From positions 1-64,000 of the forward strand of contig JAKCPI010000309.1 in assembly GCA_023213315.1 (NCBI GenBank): a stretch of DNA of 64,000 nucleotides, given 5' to 3'. Within the stretch, counting starts at the first letter, position 1; every line of letters starts with the position of its first letter. Under the pieces are notes generated by a model. That model had not been told where the DNA came from. It did not search any database and was given only the letters and a program-made list of their open reading frames with translations. The DNA comes from Euborellia annulipes. Taxonomy: Eukaryota; Arthropoda; Insecta; Dermaptera; Anisolabididae. This document shows positions 36,537 to 47,480 of this stretch, in pieces. Made by a program: the position numbers and the translations under genes.

Positions 36537-36581
36537 TGTCCAGACGTTTCGGGTAAAATTTATTCACCCATCTTCAGTGAA
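36537..36581 (-). ncRNA. Hammerhead ribozyme candidate, opposite arm
   Basis: Minus-strand partner of the copy at 36,941, in the left arm of the same foldback. Core CUGAAGA (36577-36571), stem II GGGU/ACCC, GAAA (36550-36547), ACGUC, and stem I UUCA/UGGA. The same extra U follows the core. Confidence 0.5.
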
Positions 36582-36940
36582 TAGTTCTAGTGGGAGAGAA
36601 TTAACTCTGATTATTATACAAAGTTGGCATTAAATTCTACTGCTTATTCTATTTAATAAAATCATATGAAGATAAATGAGCTTACAAGTTTTTATGATAT
36701 TTGATTTTTTCATAGATATAATCAATCTATTTGCTTCATACAAAATTTTTTGGCTCCTGTGCCCAAAATCAGAGCTAAGTTACTTCATTGAATCTGGACC
36801 TATGAAAATAGCAAAAAATGTCAATATCATAAAAACTTTTAACCTCATTTATCATCATATGTTTTTTTAAATAGAATACTTTGTAGAATTTAATGCCAAC
36901 TATGTATAATCATAGAGACTTAACTCTCTCCCATTAGCAC

Positions 36941-36987
36941 TGTTCACTGAAGATGGGTGAATAAATTTTACCCGAAACGTCTGGACA
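36941..36987 (+). ncRNA. Type I hammerhead ribozyme candidate in foldback arm
   Basis: Stem I UGUUCA (36941-36946) pairs with UGGACA (36982-36987), including one G-U. Core CUGAAGA is at 36947-36953 (position 7 is free in the family). Stem II GGGU/ACCC is at 36955-36958 and 36970-36973, then GAAA at 36974-36977, ACGU, and cleavage after C36981. One extra U (36954) separates core and stem II, a deviation from the textbook consensus that recurs in the other copies here. Confidence 0.6.
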
Positions 36988-37074
36988 TTCAAAAGAAATC
37001 GAGAGAGTTTTATTTTTAATTTTATTATAAGGACATCGGCCAAAAATTAAATACTTTTGCGTATTATCCGTTTA

Positions 37075-37122
37075 TTTGCAAATATTTCGATTCCAGTGAT
37101 ATAGAATCATCTTCAGTACAAT
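37075..37122 (-). ncRNA. Hammerhead-like motif
   Basis: Minus strand: core CUGAAGA (37116-37110), an extra U, stem II GAUUC/GAAUC, GAAA (37088-37085), then UAUUU. Stem I pairing is weak (UUGU/GCAA, offset by one). A third distinct hammerhead-type unit within 750 bp. Confidence 0.35.
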
Positions 37123-38279
37123 CAACAGATGTTGATCTTCAATTCCTCCCATCCAATAAGACAAAATAGCTGAGCATTCCATGAATGTTTTATTTTTGGA
37201 TGCCTGCATTTTCACATTCTTCCTCAGTATATTTTCAGTCATTAAATATCTTAATTTTCTTCATACAAAATTATATGACTCATGTGCCCAACATCAGATA
37301 TAAAAAAAAACGTTTATTTAATTTAAAAATAATAAATTCCCTCAATGTGGACGAGAACTCTAACAGTAGCCCAATTTAAAATGTTAACACCATTATTACT
37401 CGTGAGGAATATGCTTCTCTGGTCTGGTATGGGCATACTGTTGCTTTTAGGGCAGGTTGTCGAAGGGGTGGAGAAAAAGTTTCTGCGAGACGCCAGGGAT
37501 TTAGAGTTTTTCACCTAAATGACCAACTCCTGGCTCTCTAAGATCTCGAGCTCTGGATTAAGAAGAGCTGAAACCATTTCCAATTTCGTTGACTATTTTT
37601 CTACTCATAATTTACTGGTAGAGTGCCTGACATTTCATCGAAACTATTCGGTAATTGAGGTTAGAATTGCATGTAAGTTACATGTTTGTGTGAGTCGCAT
37701 GTTGATTTGCTTATTTCCGGCTTTTCAACTTGGCACAATTATTCCCCTACTTGTATTCAATATATAGGGCATTTATTCTATGAAATTATGATGGGTGTCG
37801 GATTAACGATGTAACATTCTTTTTCTCTTTTTTTATACTCGTATATTTATAGAGAAATCCAAATTTGATATTTTTAGATTTATTTAGTGGCAAGGTTTTC
37901 TTTATCCATTAAATTGAAATAAAAATCTAAAGACAGGTTTGTTGTTGGTTTAGTTGTCAAAACATTAAGACATGAATCCAATGATCAGAGTTCAATGGAG
38001 AGAATTTTACACAAATTTTTCTTTGAAAAATTAATACGCAATTTTATATTAAATTATTTAAATTAGTATTTTTTTTAAGGTGCTAACAAAATAAAAAAGA
38101 AAAAAATTTCAATTTTCTACTCAGGTTTTACCCAGAAGAGATTAGATAACATTTATTTTTGCATAATTAACACAGAAAATTTAATTAATCAATTAAGATT
38201 TCAATATCATTTCAATCCAATTGAAATTTTTTGATTGTTTATCTTGGGAAGCCTTCTAATAATGTAATCTTTGCTTTTT
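37123..38279. other. No gene recognised
   Basis: Slightly less AT-rich from 37,340 to 37,770, with short overlapping open frames on both strands but no recognisable motif or splice structure. Confidence 0.45.
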
Positions 38280-38937
38280 ACTTTCTCTTACCTATAGGCC
38301 TATATATATAAAGAAGGAGAAAGTATTGAATTCATGTCAAAAATTCGATGTCGAGATTTTGATGGAAATATATACATGTCCCCTGAGTCCGAAAAAGTGA
38401 GTCTAAAGTCTGTCGGTAAACAAAATATCTCAAGAACGAAAAGAGCTAGGAGGTTGAAATTTCATATTTAAGTTAGGCACCTCCATGGGATGTAACATGA
38501 AGCTTTTAAACAAAATCGGTCAAAAAGTACTAATACTTTACTGATGTATTTTTTATTTATTTTTTTTTTTGATTTTCTCAAAATTTGCTCTAACGATTTT
38601 GATTAAAATTCATAAATCACTTATTTTTTATATGATTTTTAAATTTATATACTCAATTTGACCTCAAAATTGTTTAAAGACCACTTTACTTCTGTACTTC
38701 ATAGGGGAAAATAGGAGATTTATTGCCATGGAAACAAAATATAAATATTTTTCTATGTTTATAAATTTTATATTAGGTTAATTAAATTAATTAAAAAATT
38801 AATTAAGATGTCAGATATTTAATCTTTAATTCAAAAGTACCCTACTATCAGAAACTAAATATATACATCTGGTGTGAAAAGTACATAACACAACGGAGGT
38901 AAGAGAATGTTGTGTGACCTGTCACACCAGATTTTTC
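38280..38937 (+). mobile_element. Family A element
   Basis: Both hairpins present, the right one reduced in its middle. A TTAATTAA-rich insertion of about 50 bp lies at 38,775-38,830. Confidence 0.75.
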
Positions 38938-40009
38938 TTTTCTTTTTAAATTCACTATTAAAAAAAAAAAAAAACTTGATGCAAATCAGTCCAGTAGTTT
39001 CTGAGTATGTGCGTTACAGACAGACAGACTTTGTTTTTGATTTTATATAATGGTATATACTCGTAGATAAATTTAAATTTATTTTTATTTATTAGACGTA
39101 CCGTTTATAATTTAAACATTATGTAAATATGAAAATTGAAAAATTCAAAGTAGGCTGAAGGGCACATATACAGACAGCACAGAAATTCGTATCTTTATCG
39201 AGAGACGAAGAAAGTTCATTCTAAGGTACTTTTTCTATTACGTGCATATAAAAATATTTCAATTGAAATTTTATTAAATCTAACGGAGAATTTATAAATT
39301 TTAATTGCGGCTCATAATTTTATTGGTCCTGTAAAGATTTTCGGTTAATTAACATTATGAAATTGTTACAATATAATTTTAAAACATTCTCAAATTTCAT
39401 ATTTTAACAAAGATATTATGAAATAGGTTCAGATAATTTCCTCCTTATCAAGATCATATTTCCAAGATAAGTCAAGTTCATATTCGTAATTCTAATTACT
39501 TTCAAGCAATTTCCTTATCATGATATTATTTTTTTATTTTAGATTATCTAATAGAAGTTTTTAAAATTTAATCGACGGTGTGAAGAGAGACCCTTATACT
39601 GGTAGGAGCCCTCATTAGGCCCCGTTTTTAATTATGTATTTTCCTATATGGGGAGCAAGTCTGGTAAGAAGGGACTCCACCAGTCAATTGGAAAATCATT
39701 TATTAAATAGAAATTAAATATTATTTCAAATTTGAATTAAAAACTAATTCGATTATGATTTAATTAAATTTAAAAAAAATAAACTGAGAAGCCAGTTATA
39801 TTTAATTCAAAGGCCTTGTAACAAATACTAACCAATCCTGCTTTAATCTATGTCAATAATAATTATCTATATTCGTATATAGAAGTATCAATCCTCGTTC
39901 CTCAGTCCGCACCAAAATATCTCAGAAACTAAACTCGGGCCAAATTTCAGCAACATTATTTTGTGTTGATGTACGGTAATGTTCTTTTGGTGAAATGTAC
40001 ATTCAGTGC
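38938..40009. other. No gene recognised
   Basis: AT-rich. GTGCGTTACAGACAGACAGAC near 39,009 resembles motifs beside the family A microsatellite but the rest does not match. Confidence 0.45.
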
Positions 40010-40260
40010 AGCAACAAGGGGGGGGGGCGATTAAAGAAAGGGACGCTGGTAGCGTTTAAATTTTTACAAAAAAAAAGTGTATTATTCATAATAATGATTG
40101 TAGTGAAGACAAAAAATAACAAACTTATCTAAAAAAAAATATTAAATATTTTTTTTGTTATGACAACAGCGCCCGGTGTAGGAAGGGGGGGGGGGGGTGG
40201 AATTGGGTCCAGGGGAGCTCGAATTCGGGGGCGGTATTTTGGCTATAAGCAGAAATGTGT
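40010..40260. repeat. Two G-run segments
   Basis: CAGTGCAGCAACAA then a G-run near 40,018, and a second G-run near 40,188 followed by GGAGCTCGAATTCGGGGGCG. They resemble ends of the CAGTG..G-run elements elsewhere, without a matching partner. Confidence 0.35.
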
Positions 40261-40544
40261 TATTTATTAAAAAAAAATTTATTTGTTAACTATTTTTTAA
40301 AACAAAAGTATCGCTACCAGTAAGTATCGAGTATTTTTTTAAGTATGACTATTTTTTTAAGTCTTTTCGTCATCTTAGGCTCCTAACGTCGATCAAAGGG
40401 TACACCGGAAGATCAGTGCGATATATACCTCCTTCCTCAGAGTAATGATAGCCGAGTAATGATCGCCAGGGCTTGCTGGAGGATCAACCCCCTTCCCCCT
40501 CCCCTTCCTGGCTTGAATTGCAGCATAAAGTGCACTTAAAATAT

Positions 40545-41265
40545 TTTCACGTAAAGTTTTATTGATATACTTTTTAAAAAGTATCTAAAAAATAATTGAT
40601 TTTTGAATTTTAATCAAAACCGTTAAAGCAAATTTTGAGAAATCGAAAAAAACTGAAAAAATACATTAGTAAAGTACTAGTACCCTTTGGCTGATATGAT
40701 TGAAATTTCTTGAAATACTTGCGACATAGGTACTTGGCTTAAGTATAAAATTTGAGTATCGAGAGTTTTTTCGTTTTTGAGTAATTCCCATAATCCACAT
40801 TTATTGATATTTCACTTGAAATCAATTTATTTTATTGTGAAAAAATCTTAAATTTCCAGAAGATCGATTCCAGTTAAAATATCAAAACATAATGTTTATG
40901 TAAATTTCTCTGAAAGAGATTTTATTGCTTTTAAATGGCCATTTTATTGCTTTTCTTGAAATTGCCATTAAAAGGGGGGCGATTCCCTTTAGCTAGAATT
41001 TGACGTCATTTTCACAATCACTTGAATGAATTTCAACTGAAATATCAAAAAATGGAGATTAAATTAAATAACTCAATAAGGAAAAAAGTCTCGATACACA
41101 AATTTTATACTTTAGCTAAGTATTCATGTCCCAAGCATGGGCAGGAATTTCATTCCAATCGACCAAATAGTACTAATACTTTACTGATGTATTTTTTCAA
41201 TTTTTACTTTTTTTTATTTTTCTCACAATTGGCTTTAACGATTTTGTTTAAAATTATATTTTAGA
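40545..41265. repeat. A' repeat, inverted pair
   Basis: Left half (40,545-40,870) reads A-type blocks then GAGAGTTTTTTCGTTTTTGA. The right half (about 40,880-41,265) returns through complementary blocks (AAAATCGTTAAAGC-type, AGTACTAATACTTTACTGAT) in opposite orientation, making a large imperfect palindrome. Confidence 0.5.
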
Positions 41266-42621
41266 TGCTCTTTAAAATGTATATTCTTATTTTGTAGACA
41301 AAATTGTTTGGTTGCCTGGCCGCCCCCTCTCCAGACAGCTTGAGAGCAAAGTTATGGGATGGCAAATTAATTTGTAATTACAAAAAAATAAATGATGTAA
41401 AAATAAAAATGTTTTCTATTAAAGTATATAATAAAAAAATTCTATAATTATTTCGTTTTTTTACTTTTTTTTTTTACAATGCGACTCCCGCGGGCCTCGG
41501 TTTGGCCTAACTTGCTCTAGTATTTAATCAAATAAAAATATATGATTTCATATATAATAAATAAATACAATATTTATTCGAGATGTCATTTAAATGTCAT
41601 TCATTTAAAGAGATTAAACATTTTTCGCCAATTTAGAGTATTAAACTTTTTAAGAAGCCACAAAAGTAATTTTTAACACCTCAAGGCGAATTTGAATTCG
41701 CTCGTTTGCTTTTTCACTTGGAAATTCACAAAAAGAAATAAATGAATTCGTGTTCGGGGATCTAACTCAATTAGATTGTTCTAATTAAATGCACGATAAA
41801 TGATACGAATTTTGAACGTATTTAGAATAAATGGATCTTTGATCATTAAATGATATTTGAAAAGACAGTGCCAGCCAGGGAGGATGTTAAGGAAAAGGTT
41901 TTTTGAAACAAAGATGTCTCTTATTCGATAAAAAGCTCTCTCTAGCTAATTTTCTTTATTTTAAATTATAGATACAACCCAAAGAGGGAAGAAACCCGTC
42001 CAGTTCGAATTCTGGCATTTAAAGTATGGCGAAAAGAAAAGAAGATACAACAGTCACTAAGTTCAGGCAACTCGTGTTCGTCATTCATGCATGTTTTAAT
42101 TAAGCCTCACACTTTTTAAAATTAAAATTGATAATAAATAATTATTTAATATACAAAAGGATGTTTAATATGTTTTTTAATTAGCATATGAAAATTCAGT
42201 ATTTCCCAAATGATAGGTAGCCCAAAAAAAAACCGTACTTTTCAATATATTATATTAGTGATTAAAATATAGGAAAACTACAAATAGGCCTAATTATTGG
42301 ATAATCAATTCATTTTTATTAATGAATAAACTATTGCAATCATGAATGGTTTTCATTTTGATATCTAGTTTCTATAAATAATATTAATAACATGAATGTA
42401 ATTCAATATGAACTTTGATTTTTGACTATCATTCACAACAAAATACAAAAATACTATTTAGAAAAAAATTGATTTTAGACTTTTATTAATAAAAACTTTG
42501 AGGTTTAAAAAATAGACGATAATTTCGTTACATTGAAAAACAAACTTTTTTATTTTACTAGGGGACTGCGAACTCAATAAAGAAAACGAGGCTGAAATTT
42601 AAGTTTGGCTGCAACATCAAG
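41266..42621. other. No gene recognised
   Basis: AT-rich. Nothing repeated elsewhere in the window was found. Confidence 0.5.
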
Positions 42622-42629
42622 TTCTTTTT

Positions 42630-42927
42630 TAGGGTCCGACCGAAACAAGATTTTCAGCCGAAACCGAAACCGAATATTCGGCCTCAATCTTAGTTTCGGC
42701 CGAAACCGTAACCGAAACCGAAACTTGTATTTCCTATAAAAAATTCATATCATTTTACTTTTTTTTTTTTTTTTTTTGAAATTTTTTCCCCTTCTGTGAA
42801 AATCATTTTACCTTTTTTTTAGGGAGACTAAATTTTTTTTCTCAGGTTTCGGCCGGCCGAAAGTTTCGGCTACTTTTTGGCCGAAACCAGGATTTTTGGC
42901 CGAAACCGAATATTCGGTCGGTTCCTA
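42630..42927. mobile_element. hAT-like MITE, CCGAAAC type, copy 2
   Basis: 298 bp, same family as 35,113-35,368. Exact 8-bp duplication TTCTTTTT (42,622-42,629; 42,928-42,935). The right duplication abuts a family A start, so it landed at the T-rich edge of that copy. Confidence 0.85.
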
Positions 42928-42935
42928 TTCTTTTT

Positions 42936-43195
42936 ACTTTCTCTTAATTTATAGAGAGACAAAGTATTGGATTCATGTCAAAAATTCTATCTTGAGATTT
43001 TGATGGAAATACATGTTTTGAAGTCCCCTGGGTTCAAAAAAGTGAGTCCAAAGTAGTAGTAGTAAGTGAGTATAAAATATCTCAAGAACGAAAAGAGCTA
43101 GAAGGTTGAAATTTTATTACTAGTACTTTACTGATGTACTTTTTCAGTTTTTTGGCTCTAACGATTTTGATTAAATGTCAAAAATCAATGTTTTC
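42936..43195 (+). mobile_element. Family A partial copy
   Basis: Starts ACTTTCTCTTAATTTATAGA directly after the target duplication of the hAT element at 42,630-42,927. Truncated after ATTTTGATTAAATGTC. Confidence 0.6.
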
Positions 43196-43525
43196 GGGTG
43201 TGACATCACATTAGATTATTTTTATTATTTGAATTAACCGCCCAAAAACAACTGGAATAGATATCATAATGGGAGATTTAAAAAATGGTAAGGATACGAT
43301 AATAATTTGTAGGTAGGTGTGAAATGATAAATCTTAAGTAGTGACTGTCCATCTTGAAAGACGGTGCAGCATCTATGTAAATGTCAAATGCAAAGACAGA
43401 AGAGCATCCAGGTGAAAGGAAGCTAAACAGGTGAGGTGAGTGAGGCACCAGTAAGCTGAGGCCGCTCTCTCATCATACTAACACACACACACATACAGTA
43501 TATATATTTTTAGAAATATGCTTAT

Positions 43526-44145
43526 TAGGGTGGTCCTTATTTATAGAAATTTCAAAATTTTCTTTTAGAAATTTGATAGCAGGCACCTTTTTAAAGAGCA
43601 TCGAATTTTATTCTAAAAAGAAAAATACGTATTATTTTGTTACCATGGCAACCATTTCTTATATCTTTCCAATGAAGTACAAGAGTAAAGTGGTCTTCAA
43701 AAGATTTCAATGGCAAAATGAGAATATACATTTTAAAGAGCATCTAAAAAAATAATTGATTTTTGAATTTTAAACAAAATCGTTGTAGCAAATTTTGAGA
43801 AAATTCAATAAAACTGAAAAAGTACATCAGTAAAGTTCTATTACTTTTTGGCCGATTTTGTTAAAAAGCTTATTTTCACGCTCCATGGGGGTCCCTAACT
43901 TAAATATAAAATTTCAGCCTCGTAGTTTAATTCCTTCATGCTTAAAATTGAACACCCACCCACACACAGACAGACCATGTCGCGAAAACCACTTTTTTGA
44001 TTCAGAGGACCGGAAAACGTGTATATCCATCAAAATCTCGACATCGAATTTTTGACATGAATCCAATACGTTCTCTCTATATATATTAACATATATAGTG
44101 GTAAGAGAAAGTAAAAATGCAATTTGAAAAATAACGACCACCCTA
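43526..44145. mobile_element. hAT-like element carrying a family A copy
   Basis: Ends TAGGGTGGTC / GACCACCCTA, with exact 8-bp duplication ATGCTTAT at 43,518-43,525 and 44,146-44,153. Nearly all the interior (about 43,610-44,115) is a reverse family A copy lacking its CTGGTGTGA hairpin. Either A inserted into a small hAT MITE or the MITE ends captured it. Confidence 0.75.
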
Positions 44146-44153
44146 ATGCTTAT

Positions 44154-44942
44154 ATAAACGCGAATTATTATTCTAATTTAAAAAAGAAAATTTACAAAAG
44201 AGCAACTTGAATAATTGTTTGAAAGAATAGAATATAAAATAGCAGATTGGATGTTATCTGGAGAAAGGAAGGGAAGAGCAAGCAGATCATCTGATCCCAC
44301 CTTGAAAATAGAGCGTGGGCCGAAAAACATGATGGTATCTCTCTAATAATGATTATTTAATTAATCTTATCTATAAATAATCAATCATTACTTGAGATCT
44401 TTTCTTTGGTCACTAACCAACAATATTTATTTTTAAACAAAGATGAGAGATGTGGCGTAGCTAACCACAAGTGTCAGTTAGGCGCTCTTGATTGATATTT
44501 ACAAACACATAAAAAGAGCTAAAAAACAACTAAATATGATGAGTAGATTAATGAAATTTACATTCAAAGATTTTTTTCTCATATTATTATATTAAATTAA
44601 ATATATCAGTAAATACGTCATTTTCTTTTTGATTTTAATTACACCAAATTGCAAACTTCTAGTTACTGTTTTGTTTAAAATGTTTAAGTATTAATTTTTG
44701 TTTACAATTGAACTTATAAAAAAGGAATTACGTAGTAAAGAATCACAACTTGAGTGGTCACAATTAAGTAATGGAAAAAATAATAAAGATGGATTCCTTA
44801 GCAAATCATATTTATAAACATAAGTGTTTATTAAGATGTTTTCCTTATTGAAGGTTTATTTATTAAAAAAAAAAAATAGTAAACAATAAATAATAATTAA
44901 TTTTAAACTGGTAACCGTTGGCTCTAGTTGAAACATTATGCT
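44154..44942. other. No gene recognised
   Basis: AT-rich unique sequence between an hAT element and a small hairpin. Confidence 0.5.
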
Positions 44943-45019
44943 TTAATAGGAGAATTAAATTCACAAGGTTTTCTGTATTATTGAAACAAAAAATCTTGTG
45001 AATTTAATTCTCCTATTAA
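44943..45019. repeat. Perfect 25-bp hairpin
   Basis: TTAATAGGAGAATTAAATTC...CACAAG (44,943-44,967) is exactly complementary to 44,995-45,019, with a 27-bp loop. Confidence 0.7.
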
Positions 45020-45119
45020 AAATAAATAATAAATCATATACAAGCTATAGATGGTCTTTTAAATCCAGGGCAAATAATTAATATAGTTCAAAGCTATCTA
45101 TTAAACTTAAATAACCAAG

Positions 45120-45200
45120 TGCGGTACTGTGGCACGGCCTGCTGAGTGCAAATCGGCAGATTCGTGGTCCAACTCCCCTACCTTTTTCGGTCTTTTGAAT
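45120..45200 (+). mobile_element. tRNA-derived SINE, family 3
   Basis: ACTGTGGCACGGCCTGCTG, GCAAATCGGCAGATTCGTGG and TCCAACTCCCC match the head of the 47,377 copy; both promoter boxes are degraded. Confidence 0.5.
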
Positions 45201-45734
45201 TATGTATATAAAATGAAAAAGCAGCGAATGAATTACCAACTATCTTTTATTAAGTCCTTTTTAATAAGGACAATGGTAAATTGTAAAAATCATTTTATTA
45301 TGTCCTATTCAAAACAGATTAATATTTTGTATATAATTGTCAATTTGCAGTTCAATAATTTCTGTTGAAATGAAGTATTAGTTGCTTTGACAAGAAATGC
45401 TTTCAAAATAATTGAATTGAATTGAAATTATAGAGAATATAAATGTGGATGTAGTAAAAAAAAAAGTGTGAATATTTAGGTTGGGGCGCTTGACCCGGGG
45501 GTGGGGGTGCCTTCCGTTCTTGTGCTTCAAACCACCGGCCCTTCGAGCGCAAGAATAAATTAAGGACGGTCTTAGCCCTTAAGAGCCCGTTACACTGCTC
45601 GTGCTAAGTCCCATTACCATAGTGAAATAATTAAACAATATATAGCTATTTTAATAAGATATTATTGTATTTAAGAGCAAAGAAAATTCAATAATAAAAT
45701 GGAATAAATGCTTTATTAAACAGAATAAAATAAA

Positions 45735-45950
45735 ATGAATGAATCAAAATCGTTGGAGCGAACTTTGAGAAAATCGAAAAAAACTGAAAAAGTGCATACA
45801 TAGTACTCTTTGTCGATTTTGTTTAAAAGCTTATTATTTTCACGCCTTAGGAGGGTGTCTAAATTAAATATAAAATTTCTCGACTCAAATTTTTGACATG
45901 ATCGCAATACTTTATCTCTCTATATATTTCATATGGTAAGAGAAAGTAAA
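45735..45950 (-). mobile_element. Family A partial copy
   Basis: Reverse; contains AATCGTTGGAGCGAA, AAACTGAAAAAGTGC and the AT hairpin ending GGTAAGAGAAAGTA at about 45,948. Internally deleted. Confidence 0.6.
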
Positions 45951-46626
45951 AAGATGTCAAAATTTTAAATGTTTTTTAAATTTATCATTCACTATTGAAG
46001 AATATTTATGAAATTTATTTATTTTTTTACGACTTGTGACCCTTTGTAAAGCCAAATGGAAATGGCACCATAATTAAATTTATTTTATTTTAAATCTCTT
46101 AATAAATGAAAATAAAAAAAATTCCACATTAATTTTCCAATTATTATTACTATTAATTGTTTAATCTTCATTTACTAAGTGTTTTAATTATACAAACATC
46201 TGTGATAAATTTCTCAGCAATTCTTTTGCCCGTGAAAGTTCTCTATTTATGTTGTGAATATGTAAAAATTTCCACAAATAATTATTATATTAAAACTGTA
46301 ATTATACTAGTTTCTTTAAGGTCAAGATTGATAAAATTAGAATAATTATATATTTTCAAGTGGACATTTAAAAATCATTCAAAAGATTCATTATTAGTAT
46401 GTGGGTCAGGAGAGGGAGAATGAGATAATTTGTTTATATTTCCTATTATATAATTTGACAAGGAAGGAGAACCGACTAGCATAAATAAAATTATTATGCT
46501 AATTATAATTTTTACCAACTTAATTCGATATTTAAATAAACCATTGGAAGAAAATATTATAATCCTATGCTTTCTATATGAAATAAAAATATTATATACA
46601 ATGTCTTCGTGACAATGAAATAAATA
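45950..46626. other. No gene recognised
   Basis: AT-rich. A 147-codon minus-strand open frame begins inside the hAT element at 46,635 and runs out here; its residues are random-looking, so it is not called. Confidence 0.55.
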
Positions 46627-46821
46627 TAGCCGACCAGTAGCGTGCCAGGATTTCTGCTTGGGGGGGGGCCCAAAAATTTTATGACCTCCCCCCTTCTCCA
46701 AGAAACTTAAACTGGAGAAATTTTTTTTAGATAATATAATACTTATAAATAAAAAACAAATAAAAATTTTTTTTTCTTGAAATAAAAAATAATTAGAATT
46801 AGGACTTTGCTGGACCATACG

Positions 46822-47172
46822 TATATAGAAGGAACCGGAGAATAAAACCAGCCGTTAATGGACGCCTCTCACATCAATTTAATTCGTAAATATTTCGACC
46901 GGCATCACGCCTGGTCATCATCAGTACAAAAAAAATGATTTTCGGAGGGCCCGTGTCAACCAATGTGTTAAAAAAAAAACGTTCGCTCATGCTGACATTA
47001 GTCCCCCGCTTCTCTGAATTAGAAATTATTTTTAACACATTGGTTGACACGGGCCCTCCGAAAAATCATTTTTTTTGTACTGATGATGACCAGGCGTGAT
47101 GCCGGTCGAAATATTTACGAATTAAATTGATGTGAGAGGGCATTAACGGCTGTATCTCCGGTTCCTTCTATA
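46822..47172. mobile_element. Foldback element with UCGAAA hammerhead-like cores, nested in hAT element
   Basis: Near-perfect inverted arms of about 155 bp starting TATAGAAGGAACCGGAG, around a short GC-richer loop. Each arm holds CUGAUGA, an extra U, a 7-bp stem II (GACC-A-GGC / GCC-GGUC) and GAAA: plus strand at 47080-47111, minus strand at about 46,888-46,920. Stem I pairing is not evident, so activity is doubtful. Confidence 0.6.
47080..47125 (+). ncRNA. Hammerhead-like core
   Basis: CUGAUGA at 47080-47086, an extra U, GACCAGGC with GCCGGUC as stem II (one bulged A, loop GUGAU), GAAA at 47108-47111. A 3-bp helix with a UACG loop may follow. I could not pair the flanks into stem I. Confidence 0.35.
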
Positions 47173-47376
47173 TAAAAAATAATTTTAATACAAAATTCAT
47201 AAATATTCGAGATTTTTTCAATTATTTATAAGTTTTTTGTTAGATTTTAGAATTTATGAGAATTAATAAAATAATTATTTAAAAAAAAATCATTAGGGAA
47301 AACAATAGGTATTTTTTTGTTTTGGAGAAGGCTTTGGGGGGGCCCGGCCCCCCTGGGCCCCCCTGAAACGCCACTG

Positions 47377-47480
47377 TAGCCGACTGTGGTCTAGAGGTAG
47401 GGCATGTTGAGGACAAATCGGCAGATCCGTGGTTCGACTCCCAGTGAAGTGGCGCCTAATTTTTTCAGCTAATTGAGTAA
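47377..47480 (+). mobile_element. tRNA-derived SINE, family 3 (split by hAT)
   Basis: TGTGGTCTAGAGGTAGGGCA (A-box region) and GTGGTTCGACTCCC (perfect B box), spaced as in a tRNA gene but without a foldable acceptor stem. The hAT element at 46,635-47,376 duplicated its 5' TAGCCGAC. Confidence 0.6.

Larger units (their letters stand above)
36515..37008. mobile_element. Foldback element with hammerhead cores in both arms
   Basis: Two arms of about 120 bp in inverted orientation (about 36,515-36,640 and 36,885-37,008) flank a spacer of about 245 bp. Outer ends read CTCTCGATT and its complement. Each arm carries a hammerhead facing outward. No coding capacity. A right-angled arrangement of inverted terminal repeats with ribozymes resembles non-autonomous Penelope-type derivatives. 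Confidence 0.6.
46635..47376. mobile_element. hAT-like element hosting a foldback
   Basis: Ends CAGTAGCGTGCCAGG and, reverse, CAGTGGCGTTTCAGG, with G/C-runs inside each. Exact 8-bp duplication TAGCCGAC (46,627-46,634; 47,377-47,384). Contains the hammerhead-like foldback at 46,822-47,172 and itself splits a tRNA-type SINE. Confidence 0.85.

Noticed and set aside
43858..44055. Recurring peptide NLNIKFQP..IPSCLKLNT in frames near 2,861, 27,039, 34,533 and 43,858
   Set aside because: The similarity comes from family A DNA; frames are broken in most copies and lie over the microsatellite.
46375..46818. 147-codon minus-strand open frame
   Set aside because: Starts inside an hAT-like element, spans its G-run and continues into AT-rich DNA; residues look random.
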